Below are positions 8,686 through 17,136 of a stretch of DNA of 64,000 bases, in pieces; position 1 is the stretch's first letter, and every line of letters starts with the position of its first letter. The stretch covers positions 1 to 64,000 of the forward strand of contig JAFGOY010000011.1 of NCBI GenBank assembly GCA_016926255.1, read 5' to 3'. This DNA comes from Anaerolineae bacterium (lineage in GTDB: Bacteria > Chloroflexota > Anaerolineae > Aggregatilineales > UBA3940). Below the pieces are notes generated by a model. It searched no databases. It was given only the letters and a program-made list of their open reading frames with translations, and was not told the DNA's origin. Position numbers and translations under genes: made by a program.

Positions 8686-11112
8686 TTACTCGGGGCGTTC
8701 AGCCTGGAGCATGGCACTCAACCGGGCGACCAACCCGATCAGGTCGGCGGTATAGGCGACGACGTAGTCCTGCGCCATATCGTAGGCAAGATCAATTCGA
8801 CCGGCCTCAATCAGTGGTTTGACGTGCGGGCGAAAATCGCGCATGGTGACGATTAGCCGCCCGTCGTCGTCGGACATGAATCCCCAGGCGAGGGCTTTGG
8901 TATTGCCGTCGTCTTTGGCCGTCATGAAGCGTTTCAGCGTTGAGCCTTCCACCACCCGCCCCACATTCGAGTAGACCTCGTCACCGCGAATGATCTCGTT
9001 CAACGAACTGAATTGTTCGGGGATTTCCTTGAGCAGTGTCTGGAGCCAGATCGGAAGGCCAACCAGCAGGTCGATGATCGCGACTGAAAAACTTTCGCCG
9101 CGAATGGCGACTGCTTTGTTTGCGTCGAGAATGTGGCTGAAGGCACGCAGGTTGCCGACCAGCAGCGTGCGCTTGAGCACGAACTTCTGGAAGGCGGCGA
9201 TCCCCTCCGGCGTGTTGGGCGGCTCGATCTTGCGGTAGTCCTGATAAGCGTCCCAGGTATCATCCCATATCCAGACCAGACTGTCGGCCAGGTTGCGGAA
9301 GGTGATCGGGTAGAGCCTCTCGGCGGGATCGGTTGGGGAGGCATCGACCGGGATCAGCAGGGCCGGGTTGGTGATCCGCCCGCGTTCCAGCGAGTGATCG
9401 ATTGACCGGCTGGCGCGGACTTCGGTTTTAGTCACGGCCCTGGCCTGAAATTCGTCGATTTCTTTCTGCACCCCTGGCGATGGCCGGTAATGGGCAGCGT
9501 GGAAAATGCGGGTGATTACCAGCAGGTCGTTGACGGTCAGGCGCGTTCCGGCTTTTGACAGCATCTTGCGCAGGTTCAGTATGTTTGAAATATCAAAAAT
9601 GGTTGTCTCGGCGGAGATTTCGGGCACCTGGCGTAGGGCGCGGGCCTCGTCGAGAAACTGCGGCGTGGCGGCGAAGGTCAGACGGGCCGGCGGCTCGGCC
9701 TCGGTTGGGGCGATGGTCGTGCAGCGCTCGCACCACATGACGGCGGCATTGGTCAATACTTCAGCCATCGCCAGCGACCAGGTGCCATCGAAAAAGATAT
9801 GCGACTGGTCAAAGATCAGGCTGCTTTCCGTGCGGGAGATCGTCAGGGCGTGGTCACCGACACCACGCTGAGTCCGGCGCAGCTCGGCCAGCGTCCGGTC
9901 CCTGGGCCGTTCGTCCCAGTTGATGATCAGCGGCGCATTCGATAACTGTTTGAGTGTTCGAAGAGTCTCCGGCGGCAGCATCGAGCGGAGCCGTTTTTGT
10001 GCCCGGCGGGGCGTTTCGGCCAGCAGGATGTCGACGGTTTCTTCGCCACCAACCGGACCGGTAGAGGAATTCTGTTCCAGAATGGCCTGAAGCTGCCCCA
10101 TGACACGGCCCGCCGGGGGCATATCGAGGTAGCCAAGCGGATCACCGGTTCGACGAAATATCTGGTCCCGGTTGATCACCAGGCTGTCACCTGAAGACGA
10201 ATAAGGTCGCTCATTCCTGAACAGCAGCTTCGACTGTTGGCCTGAGTATTCGTAGATGATCGGATCGCCGTCGTCGTCGTGGGCGATCAGGTCGATCAGG
10301 TAGTACTGTCCACCGACAATGATCCCAATGCGGGCATCCCAGAGAGGAATCGGGCGTTTGATGTTGGTATATCTGAGCGGGATCATCGTCGCCAGCATCG
10401 ACATCTGCCGCTGGAAGGCTTCGGGCTTCTTCTCGGAAAGCTTCCGGTGGTGATCCTGAACTTCCTGACGGATGTCGGACGGCAGGGCGTTGATGCGCGG
10501 CGTGATGAAGTTCTCGAAATCCGAGCGGCGGATGTCGGCATAAGTGCCGTTGAGAGGTGCACTATACGGGCGGATGACCTCCCACTGCCGCTGCAGCCGC
10601 CGGAAAAGCTCGTCGTTCAAAAAACCGGCCTTGACGGCAGCTTCGTCGACCAGTTTTAGCGTGAACCACTCATCCCAGATAGTGTCCATCAGGTCATCGT
10701 AGTTCCACAGAAACTGGATCGCCGCCATTACCCAGGCCGAGAGATCGTCGAGTTCGGTAGCCGACTCAGGCCGGTTTTCGTGGTAGCCAGTTGTTTCGTT
10801 GGTGAACCGGGCCAGGTCTTCGCGCAGGCTGGTATGCAGATACCACTGCCAGGCCCCTTCGGGATGCTGGCGCGGCTTTTGGGTGACGGCGGTGCGAATT
10901 CGCTGGTAGACATCGAGGAAAATTGAGGGAACGACAATCAGCGAGCCATACAGCAGCAGGTCACGATAGGTAAGGCGCTTCAGGTGTAAGGTTTGCGTCT
11001 CGGAACGGGGTTGAACGTGCCGGGCACGAAGCAGCGAGTTCCCACTTTGAACCAACCCTCTCCAGGTTGTAGAAGAATAATAAGATTCAAGGGGTTCAGA
11101 TTCGACAGACAT
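8686..11112 (-). CDS. Large protein, putative divergent carnitine/choline-type acyltransferase
   Basis: This 808-residue protein is not one I recognise by name. Around residue 438 it has S-H-I-F-F-D-G, fitting the H-x-x-x-D-G catalytic motif of CoA-dependent acyltransferases. The surroundings also match the carnitine acyltransferase layout: a T-P-R-R helix (about 367), E-T-L-R-T-L-K-Q-L then L-I-I-N-W-D-E (382-401), then a strand leading into the His. Near the C-terminus a G-F-M-S-D-D-D-G-R-L-I-V-T-M strand resembles the last core strands of that family. The N-terminal third is helical with a hydrophobic stretch at about 52-66. Carnitine-type enzymes are rare in bacteria, so this is inference from one motif and its context. 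It is monocistronic or first before nothing obvious; its 3' end lies 43 bp from the tRNA-Leu terminator. The alternative is an uncharacterised family. Confidence 0.45.
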   Translation of the reverse strand: MSVESEPLESYYSSTTWRGLVQSGNSLLRARHVQPRSETQTLHLKRLTYRDLLLYGSLIVVPSIFLDVYQRIRTAVTQKPRQHPEGAWQWYLHTSLREDLARFTNETTGYHENRPESATELDDLSAWVMAAIQFLWNYDDLMDTIWDEWFTLKLVDEAAVKAGFLNDELFRRLQRQWEVIRPYSAPLNGTYADIRRSDFENFITPRINALPSDIRQEVQDHHRKLSEKKPEAFQRQMSMLATMIPLRYTNIKRPIPLWDARIGIIVGGQYYLIDLIAHDDDGDPIIYEYSGQQSKLLFRNERPYSSSGDSLVINRDQIFRRTGDPLGYLDMPPAGRVMGQLQAILEQNSSTGPVGGEETVDILLAETPRRAQKRLRSMLPPETLRTLKQLSNAPLIINWDERPRDRTLAELRRTQRGVGDHALTISRTESSLIFDQSHIFFDGTWSLAMAEVLTNAAVMWCERCTTIAPTEAEPPARLTFAATPQFLDEARALRQVPEISAETTIFDISNILNLRKMLSKAGTRLTVNDLLVITRIFHAAHYRPSPGVQKEIDEFQARAVTKTEVRASRSIDHSLERGRITNPALLIPVDASPTDPAERLYPITFRNLADSLVWIWDDTWDAYQDYRKIEPPNTPEGIAAFQKFVLKRTLLVGNLRAFSHILDANKAVAIRGESFSVAIIDLLVGLPIWLQTLLKEIPEQFSSLNEIIRGDEVYSNVGRVVEGSTLKRFMTAKDDGNTKALAWGFMSDDDGRLIVTMRDFRPHVKPLIEAGRIDLAYDMAQDYVVAYTADLIGLVARLSAMLQAERPE

Positions 11113-11251
11113 GACGTTTCGATTCGCTCACTTAGCTCACTACAGCCCGCCGCTGCGGGGGAGTTTACTTTTCAATCCTAGCATTTAGTGAATTTGGGTG
11201 CCAGCGTGAGAACACTCAAAACGAGATTTGAAAGCATACCGTAACAGCCAG

Positions 11252-12205
11252 CTATTGGACGGCTCGGATCGCGGCAAGAAGCATATCGGGCCGATGCCGG
11301 TATGTGTCCCACGCCGACCGCCCGGCGGCGATATCGGCGACAAGCAGCGACAGCACATGATTGATCGGTGCAAGGCGCTTCTGATTCCGGGTGGCCTGCG
11401 CGACCGCGCCGTTGAACCAGGCTGCCTCGCTCTGCTTGTCGCCTGCACGCAGCCCGGCCAGCAGCGGCGGTTCACCCGATTCCCACATCGATCGGACGTG
11501 GCCGATCAACTGCGGGCGCAGCATCCACTGTGGACGTCGCTGCAGCCAGCGGCTCAACTGGGCGGCAGGAATGCCGGGCGAATCCACAAGCGGAACACCC
11601 AGCAGGTCGATGATCCATTGGGCTTCCCGGAGAGCCATCCACTCGATACCAAACAGATGAATATCACGCAGTACATCGGTTGGGGTCATATCCAGGATCG
11701 CCGAAGTCGCATTCCCGGCAAGCTGAACAAAGAGTCGGCTCCATTCAAGCGAATCGGCACGCTCGACGGTCGAAACTGGCACCTGTGCAGCATCAAAAGC
11801 GCTTCGTACAACGCCCGCTGCCGGGGAATCCTCCGCGAGAACCAGTGTTCCGGGCCATTTTTTGGCCAGAACGCCCTGTTCCGGCATGGAGAATCGCCCG
11901 GATAGGTGCCCGACCACAACCTGATCGCGGCCAAAAGCAGATCGCAGCGAATCCGCATTGCCGACGCCGTGCTGGAAGGTCGCCACCGGTGGCATTTGAT
12001 CGAAATGCTTTTGAAGTTCGAATATCACCGGGACGGTTTCATAGGATTTCGCAGCAAAGGCGATCCAGTCGTAAGACTCGCCGGGGAATAACGCTTCTTC
12101 CAGGTGATCGGTGAATCCCGTCGAGGTGATTGTATGTCCGGCTGATGACAGCCATATGGCTAAAGCCCTGCCAACCGGTTCGGTGCCGATGATCAAAATC
12201 CGCAT
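11252..12205 (-). CDS. Ketopantoate reductase (ApbA/PanE)-like dehydrogenase
   Basis: The 317-residue product opens with a Rossmann strand and G-T-E-P-V-G in the place of the usual G-x-G-x-x-G, then A-A-K-S-Y-E-T (the K of the family V-K-A/S-x-x-T motif) and F-Q-H-G-V-G-N, equivalent to the Q-N-G-x-G-N motif. The C-terminal helical half with N-x-x-S-A-I near residue 180 also fits ApbA/PanE. The family reduces 2-dehydropantoate to pantoate with NADPH in coenzyme A synthesis. No other pan gene is nearby and the nucleotide motif deviates, so the true substrate is uncertain. ATG 12205 gives the canonical start. Confidence 0.75.
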   Translation of the reverse strand: MRILIIGTEPVGRALAIWLSSAGHTITSTGFTDHLEEALFPGESYDWIAFAAKSYETVPVIFELQKHFDQMPPVATFQHGVGNADSLRSAFGRDQVVVGHLSGRFSMPEQGVLAKKWPGTLVLAEDSPAAGVVRSAFDAAQVPVSTVERADSLEWSRLFVQLAGNATSAILDMTPTDVLRDIHLFGIEWMALREAQWIIDLLGVPLVDSPGIPAAQLSRWLQRRPQWMLRPQLIGHVRSMWESGEPPLLAGLRAGDKQSEAAWFNGAVAQATRNQKRLAPINHVLSLLVADIAAGRSAWDTYRHRPDMLLAAIRAVQ

Positions 12206-12268
12206 TCAGGTTTCCTACCTCACTCAACTGCATGCAGCGTGATCATAGCGTTTGAGCAGGCAAAAATA

Positions 12269-12296
12269 AAAAGAGCGCGGCGAACCACGCTCTTTT
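12269..12296 (-). terminator. Terminator of the parvulin gene
   Basis: A 9-bp stem (12269-12277 with 12288-12296) encloses a 10-nt loop. Read on the minus strand it is followed by TTTTTATTTTTG. Confidence 0.8.
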
Positions 12297-12320
12297 CGTG
12301 TCCGGTGTTTGTCCGGTTGA

Positions 12321-13556
12321 TTATGGCAGATCGGGAATGTAACTCGCCAAATTGGGGATGTACTCGATATCTGCATTGATCTGCCATTGGAGAACAGTGG
12401 CTTCGAACAGATCGCTTCGCTGCTGGAGCTGTTCGTAGTAAAGCGTGGGATACTCATCATCCCGATCATACAGTTTGATGATATGCCAGCCGTAATCGCT
12501 CTGAACCGGCTCGCTGACCTCGCCGACATCCAGAGCGAAAGCTGCCTCCTCGAACGGTTCGACCATCTGTCCCCGGCCAAACCATCCCAGGTCACCACCT
12601 CGATAAGCGGTGCTTGCATCGATGGAGACCTCCGCAGCGATGGTTTCGAATTCCTCACCCGCGGCGAGCCGGTCGAGGACGGCCTGGGCCTCTTCCTCGG
12701 TCTCGACGAGGATATGCGAGGCAAGAAGCATTGTTTTTGTCTCGTCGATATCGTATTCCATTGCTTCGGTTACCAGTCTCTCCCGATAGGTGGCACCAGC
12801 CCAATCGATCAGGAGTTCTCTGATCCGCTCGATCTCCAGACCGGTTGCAGCACTGGCTTCTTCGAGAAAACTATCTAATGTCTCGGTGTAGACTTCTTCG
12901 GACATCGGGATAGGGGTGACTGTTGCTGTGGGCGTCAGGGTGATGGTTGGAACTTCTGTCGGTCCACTTGGGGTCTGGGTGGGAGTCGCGGTAAGGGTCG
13001 GCGTGACCCCCGGTTCAAGGGTGTTCGTCGGCCTGGGCGTACGGGTATAGACAAAGGTTGGGGATGCCGTTGGCGTCATGTCGTTTTCGACGGAGGTTGG
13101 CCAGGGGGTAAAGGTCGGTTCCGGATCGCCGGAGTCAAAACCGACGGCCAGTTCTAACTGCTCAACAGCTTCCTCTTCGGTGACGGTAATGCCCAATTCA
13201 TCGGCTTTTTCCTTGATCAGTTCCTCTCGAATGATCGAATCAAGCACTGTCTGCCCAAAAATTTGGGCGGATGTGCCGACATCAGCCGTTGGCTGGTAGC
13301 CGTATTGGAAGTAATACTCGAACTTAACCCGATCCTGGAAATCGGATACGGAGACTTCTTTGCCGTTGATCGTTACTACCGGACGATTGGGTTTAAAAAC
13401 CTTTTCGTTGAGGATGGAGTAGGAGATCAACCCGATCACCGCAGCGGCCACAACACCAACGCCGATCAATATGGCGCGTTGGGCACGCCGTTCCCGTTCG
13501 ATACGGGAAACCTGGCGACGGGTCAATCCTGATTTTTGTGCGGGACGCTTCGCCAT
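12321..13556 (-). CDS. Membrane-anchored parvulin-type peptidyl-prolyl isomerase with Thr/Pro-rich insert
   Basis: The 411-residue product has a basic N-tail, one membrane segment (about 28-48), a SurA/PrsA-like helical N-domain (about 55-140), a Thr/Pro-rich low-complexity stretch (about 144-217), more helix, and a PpiC rotamase domain (about 276-363) with S-H-I-L-V, G-G-D-L-G-W-F and G-W-H-I-I-K motifs. Such proteins assist folding of exported proteins on the outer face of the membrane. The T/P insert interrupts the chaperone domain, probably as a surface loop or glycosylation target. It lies just downstream of rpsR on the same strand and takes the place where rplI is often found. It ends at a clear terminator. 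Confidence 0.88.
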   Translation of the reverse strand: MAKRPAQKSGLTRRQVSRIERERRAQRAILIGVGVVAAAVIGLISYSILNEKVFKPNRPVVTINGKEVSVSDFQDRVKFEYYFQYGYQPTADVGTSAQIFGQTVLDSIIREELIKEKADELGITVTEEEAVEQLELAVGFDSGDPEPTFTPWPTSVENDMTPTASPTFVYTRTPRPTNTLEPGVTPTLTATPTQTPSGPTEVPTITLTPTATVTPIPMSEEVYTETLDSFLEEASAATGLEIERIRELLIDWAGATYRERLVTEAMEYDIDETKTMLLASHILVETEEEAQAVLDRLAAGEEFETIAAEVSIDASTAYRGGDLGWFGRGQMVEPFEEAAFALDVGEVSEPVQSDYGWHIIKLYDRDDEYPTLYYEQLQQRSDLFEATVLQWQINADIEYIPNLASYIPDLP

Positions 13557-13634
13557 AGATTTAATGGCTCCTTATGAAAAAAGGTGAAGGGCCTAGACCA
13601 CAGTCTAAGCCCGGAGTTTCTGTCGGTTGGGCTA

Positions 13635-13958
13635 CTATCCGTGGATATGCTCAGCCGTAAACGGTAAAAGTGCCACATGGCGGGCACGCTTGATGGCGGC
13701 AGCCACTGCTCGCTGGTGCTTGGCGCAGGTTCCCGACTGGCGGCGCGGAAGGATCCGCCCCCGGTTGTCGATGTAGCGCCTCAGCAATTCGTAGTTTTTG
13801 TAGTCAATCCTGGTGACTTTGTCGACGCAGAAGTTGCAGACCCGGTTGCGGCGGCCACCATAGCGCCGTCCGCCGCCGCGTCGCCCTCCGCCTCGAGACC
13901 GGTCTGAACTGTCGTCGTCTTCCAGAGAATCATCTCTGATCTGATGTTCATCGTTCAC
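13635..13958 (-). CDS. rpsR: Small ribosomal subunit protein bS18
   Basis: The 107-residue product has the bS18 core from about residue 38 to the end: C-N-F-C, D-Y-K-N, L-R-R-Y-I, G-R-I-L-P-R-R and C-A-K-H-Q-R, with the cysteines and His arranged as a zinc-ribbon type S18. Ahead of it is a 35-residue extension, first acidic (about 8-18), then Gly/Arg-rich (about 21-37), resembling an RGG tail. Typical S18 is about 75-90 residues, so the extension is unusual though not unique. It is the last gene of rpsF-ssb-rpsR, the standard bacterial order. Confidence 0.95.
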   Translation of the reverse strand: MNDEHQIRDDSLEDDDSSDRSRGGGRRGGGRRYGGRRNRVCNFCVDKVTRIDYKNYELLRRYIDNRGRILPRRQSGTCAKHQRAVAAAIKRARHVALLPFTAEHIHG

Positions 13959-14003
13959 TGTAAATATCTCCTGATACTACTTAGCTTGCAGGCTTGATAC
14001 AGC

Positions 14004-14408
14004 CTAGAAAGCGTAATCTTCTTCGTTACTTTCCGACTCTACGTCAAGGTCTGGGCCGGAAGGTGGCCCGCCCCGGCGCTCGCCTAAAACGATCATCTCG
14101 CTGGCGACCACTTCGGTGCGGTAGTGTTTCTTACCTTCTTCATCTTCCCACCCCCGTGTTTGCAGACGGCCCTCGACGTAAACTTGCTGCCCTTTTTTAA
14201 GATATTGACTGCATATCTCGGCGAGATTGCCCCACGCGACCACGTTGAACCATTCCGATTCTTCGTGACGTTCTCCTTCGCCCGAGGTCCAGGTACGTGT
14301 GGTAACGACGCTGAATGAGGTAACCGGGCGACCGCCGGGCGTGTAGCGCATCTCTGGATCGCGACCGAGATTTCCAATGATCATGACTTTGTTAAGTCCT
14401 CTGCTCAT
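14004..14408 (-). CDS. ssb: Single-stranded DNA-binding protein
   Basis: The 134-residue product has the OB-fold of bacterial SSB (M-I-I-G-N-L-G-R-D-P-E near residue 10, W-F-N-V-V-A-W near 50, Y-V-E-G-R-L near 75) and an acidic tail ending in D-Y-A-F, the usual partner-binding tip in slightly altered form. It binds ssDNA as a tetramer during replication and repair. It lies between rpsF and rpsR, 56 bp and 45 bp away, in the conserved operon. Confidence 0.96.
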   Translation of the reverse strand: MSRGLNKVMIIGNLGRDPEMRYTPGGRPVTSFSVVTTRTWTSGEGERHEESEWFNVVAWGNLAEICSQYLKKGQQVYVEGRLQTRGWEDEEGKKHYRTEVVASEMIVLGERRGGPPSGPDLDVESESNEEDYAF

Positions 14409-14464
14409 TATCCCTCTCCTCGTGGGTGAAACGTGGCAAGGCGAACTCTGGTGAATCCGGCCTG

Positions 14465-14773
14465 TTAGCTGGCCGGTGCTTCTGGCTTTTCGTCAGCGCG
14501 GGTGATCATATAACGCAGGACATTTTCCGAAATGCCCATCACACGTTCCAACTCGACGGGGGCCGTCGTTGGCAGATCAAGTGTATAGACCACATAGTAG
14601 CCGTCACGATGGCCTTCGATTTCATAAGCCAGACGGCGCGTGCCCCAGTGATCCGCTTCGACGATCTTACCGCCGTTTGTCTCGATCCAACCTTTGACCG
14701 TTTCCAACTGCGTGGCAAGATCATCTTCGGACAGATCGGCACGGACAACAAGCATCAACTCATATGTGCGCAT
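14465..14773 (-). CDS. rpsF: Small ribosomal subunit protein bS6
   Basis: The 102-residue product fits bS6: the start R-T-Y-E-L-M-L-V-V, a central W-G-T-R-R-L-A-Y-E-I strand and Y-Y-V-V-Y, then the R-x-M-G-I-S-E-N-V-L-R-Y helix. It binds 16S rRNA together with bS18, encoded two genes downstream. It is the first gene of the operon; a GAGAACC region lies before the ATG. No confident promoter was found in the 220 bp up to tRNA-Met. Confidence 0.95.
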   Translation of the reverse strand: MRTYELMLVVRADLSEDDLATQLETVKGWIETNGGKIVEADHWGTRRLAYEIEGHRDGYYVVYTLDLPTTAPVELERVMGISENVLRYMITRADEKPEAPAS

Positions 14774-14954
14774 AAAACAGGTTCTCCTTTCCTTGGGTTT
14801 GCCCTGTCTTTTCTTCGAGGCTGAAGATTGACACGGCGGAAAGACTCATTATGGTATTGTGAGCCAATTCGACGTAAGTTTATCGTGTAGGGCGTGTTTC
14901 AGCAACGAATTGTATAACAGGCCAACGGTCAGGCTGTTTCATTGGGAATTATTC

Positions 14955-14983
14955 TTGTTTCCGTATCAGCCAGTTGCTATAAT
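14955..14983 (+). promoter_or_regulatory. Promoter of tRNA-Met
   Basis: TTGTTT at 14955-14960, 17 bp spacer, and TATAAT at 14978-14983, placed 11 bp before the mature tRNA. Confidence 0.7.
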
Positions 14984-14994
14984 AGTGCTTGCAT

Positions 14995-15066
14995 GGCGAT
15001 GTAGCTCAAAGGCAGAGCAACGGACTCATAAGCCGTGGGTTACTGGTTCAAGTCCAGTCATCGCCA
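14995..15066 (+). tRNA. tRNA-Met (CAT), elongator type
   Basis: The acceptor stem pairs GGCGATG (14995-15001) with CATCGCC (15059-15065). The anticodon loop CTCATAA carries CAT at 15027-15029. The T-arm is TTCAAGT. The anticodon stem ACGGA/GCCGT has an A-G mismatch next to the loop. The acceptor and loop fit elongator Met rather than initiator; an Ile reading after lysidine modification cannot be excluded from sequence. CCA is not encoded. Confidence 0.92.
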
Positions 15067-15071
15067 CTCAG

Positions 15072-15097
15072 AAAAACGCTCCACATGGAGCGTTTTT
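15072..15097 (+). terminator. Terminator of tRNA-Met
   Basis: An 11-bp stem (15072-15082 with 15087-15097) with an ACAT loop, its right arm ending in a run of T. Confidence 0.85.
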
Positions 15098-15139
15098 TGT
15101 GTATAATGTCTGTGGTCAACCAACAGCCTGGAGCAGGCA

Positions 15140-15655
15140 GTGAGAAATATGACACAGCAAAGGCAGCAGATCATTGTAATCGCCACCCTGATGGCACTGT
15201 GTATTCTGTTCAATGTGTTTAACCTGATTAGGAATGGCCTGGTCTTCGTCCAGAGTCTTCCATCAAACACCCTCGAAGATTATCATGCCGAGGCATACCC
15301 GCCCGAACGCTTCCAGATTCTCCTGTATCTTGATGAGAATTTTCGAAACTGGCGGTTGGTAGCTCCTTCTGAAGAATTTGTTGATAAGGAACTGCAAATC
15401 TTCCCACTTATGTTCATAGAGGCAGGCGGGCAGATGGGAATAGACTATCACGATTATGACGTGCTCCTGACCGATAGCGAAGCCGCTGTACTGCAAGATT
15501 ATGAACATGTGTGGTTTGAAAATGGCGATGATATCGACATTTATGTCGTTTTTTCTGATGAACCAGAAACCTCGAAAAGGAACTGGTTAGCCATGTATAA
15601 CCACTCACTCTATATAATTCCCCAGTCACTGGTACCAACAAGGATGCTGGAATGA
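15140..15655 (+). CDS. Hypothetical membrane-anchored protein
   Basis: The 171-residue product has one N-terminal membrane segment (about 10-30) and a soluble remainder of about 140 residues, acidic and rich in aromatic residues, probably outside the membrane. I recognise no family. The GTG at 15140 is chosen because GGAG stands 6 nt upstream; the ATG at 15149 lacks such a site. It overlaps the next gene by 4 bp (ATGA), so the two are translationally coupled and likely act together. Base composition looks more AT-rich than the flanking operons. Confidence 0.65.
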   Translation: MRNMTQQRQQIIVIATLMALCILFNVFNLIRNGLVFVQSLPSNTLEDYHAEAYPPERFQILLYLDENFRNWRLVAPSEEFVDKELQIFPLMFIEAGGQMGIDYHDYDVLLTDSEAAVLQDYEHVWFENGDDIDIYVVFSDEPETSKRNWLAMYNHSLYIIPQSLVPTRMLE

Positions 15656-17136
15656 TGGCACAGGTCTGGTTCGTCGTCGGCTTATATATATTGGGCGTGC
15701 TGATCGGCCTGATGTTCGCCAAACATGTCCCTATTCCATTTATCGTAGCGACCGGTATTCTATGGGGATCGCTGGCTTACAGTCTGCTGGCCTTCGTTAC
15801 ATTGGTCCTCGATGTTTATCACCCGTTGGTGATGCTCATCGTTCTGGGCTTGCTGGGCGTTTTTCTGATCATACAGAATATCCGCCAGGGAGCATTCAAT
15901 CTTGACAGGCAGGCGCTAACCTGGTTGGTTGGCGTGTTTTGCGTGTTTTTTCTGGCCGCATTTGTGCTTGAAAGGCACAACATCAGCAAGGCTGCCGGTC
16001 TTGACCCGCAATCGCAGATACTGGTAGGGCGCTCACTGGCCAGGGAAGGTTTTGCAGCCTGGAATTCGCAGCAGTTATCTTCCTGGGGATTCTTACTGGT
16101 GTCTATCCAGTCAGTCAGTGTTTTTCTGGGTATTGATTACATACACATCTTCCAGCCGCTCTGCGGCATTACATTTCTGCTGACCTTTTCCACCGGGCTT
16201 TATTATGTGTTGGCAGAGCAAATCAACGAGCGCAGAACAGTGTTCCTTATCGTCGGAGCCTGCACATTGCTACTGTTCAGCACCTATGGGATTGTTCTGC
16301 AAATGGAGTTCATCAACACGAATCTGATCTCCGCGATGTATTTGTTCACAGCATTTATCGCTTTCTGGATGGGGCTGAAAAGGCAGAAGCATTCCTGGCT
16401 GACGATTGCAATGCTGGCGTTGACCGGGTTCACGCTGGCGCGTACCGAAGCGCCGGTTTTTGCGCTGATTATGATGACGCTCGTACTTAGCGTCGGCAAG
16501 TTGTCTTATCGAGAACGTTTGATCTTTTTTCTGCCATATTTATCGATATTCATTTTGCGATATTTATATATGGTTTTAACCGCGGGCACGGGCAGCATTA
16601 TATTAAACAGTCCCCGGATGCTAGGCGTATTGGGCTTGCTTATTGTCTTTACACTGCTGGTGCTTGGGTCTGGCATCAAGTTTGTTGAGACGAAAATCCT
16701 TCCACGGCTTCATATCGTCATGATCACCGTTCTCGGTGCAGCATTGGCAACCGTGATCGCAGTTCGACCAGGCCCGATGTTGGAAGCGATCCGCAGCTTT
16801 TTCCTGAATTTATTATTCCTTATCAGCTTCTGGGGCGTGATCTGGTATTTCTTTCTCGTCCAGATGATCCTGTCAGGATACCAGCCCTCATTTGAATACG
16901 AAAGATTGTTCACGGTCTATATTCTGGGCTTCCTCCTGGTATTGTTGGCAATGGCTTATTTCCGTGTGCCATACGGTTATTACTGGCACGATTCATCAAA
17001 CCGAATCTCCACGCATATCGCGCCTATCATTCTTTTATATCTTGCAATGAAATATAGCTGGGGATTGTTTGCCCGGCCTGAACCGGCTCGAATCCTCGAT
17101 CAGTCGGATTCTTCAGATTGTGAATTGTCTTCCTGA
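15652..17136 (+). CDS. Hypothetical polytopic membrane protein
   Basis: The 494-residue product is almost entirely hydrophobic, with some 11-13 membrane segments and a loop of about 60 residues after residue 100 (E-R-H-N-I-S-K region) facing one side. The layout recalls GT-C type glycosyltransferases or O-antigen ligase/polymerase-like proteins, but I see no Asp-Asp/Glu loop motif that would settle it. It is coupled to the preceding single-span protein by an ATGA overlap. Its 3' end overlaps the convergent DUF4129 gene by 37 bp. Composition is more AT-rich than its surroundings. Confidence 0.6.
   Translation: MMAQVWFVVGLYILGVLIGLMFAKHVPIPFIVATGILWGSLAYSLLAFVTLVLDVYHPLVMLIVLGLLGVFLIIQNIRQGAFNLDRQALTWLVGVFCVFFLAAFVLERHNISKAAGLDPQSQILVGRSLAREGFAAWNSQQLSSWGFLLVSIQSVSVFLGIDYIHIFQPLCGITFLLTFSTGLYYVLAEQINERRTVFLIVGACTLLLFSTYGIVLQMEFINTNLISAMYLFTAFIAFWMGLKRQKHSWLTIAMLALTGFTLARTEAPVFALIMMTLVLSVGKLSYRERLIFFLPYLSIFILRYLYMVLTAGTGSIILNSPRMLGVLGLLIVFTLLVLGSGIKFVETKILPRLHIVMITVLGAALATVIAVRPGPMLEAIRSFFLNLLFLISFWGVIWYFFLVQMILSGYQPSFEYERLFTVYILGFLLVLLAMAYFRVPYGYYWHDSSNRISTHIAPIILLYLAMKYSWGLFARPEPARILDQSDSSDCELSS

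Noticed and set aside
8686-11112. NRPS condensation domain based on H-x-x-x-D-G
   Set aside because: The second His before the motif is missing and no adenylation or carrier domains are near; the context fits the carnitine type better.
14828-14855. TTGACA with TATGGT on the plus strand as a promoter
   Set aside because: No gene or tRNA starts within a reasonable distance downstream before the tRNA-Met promoter; possible but unsupported.
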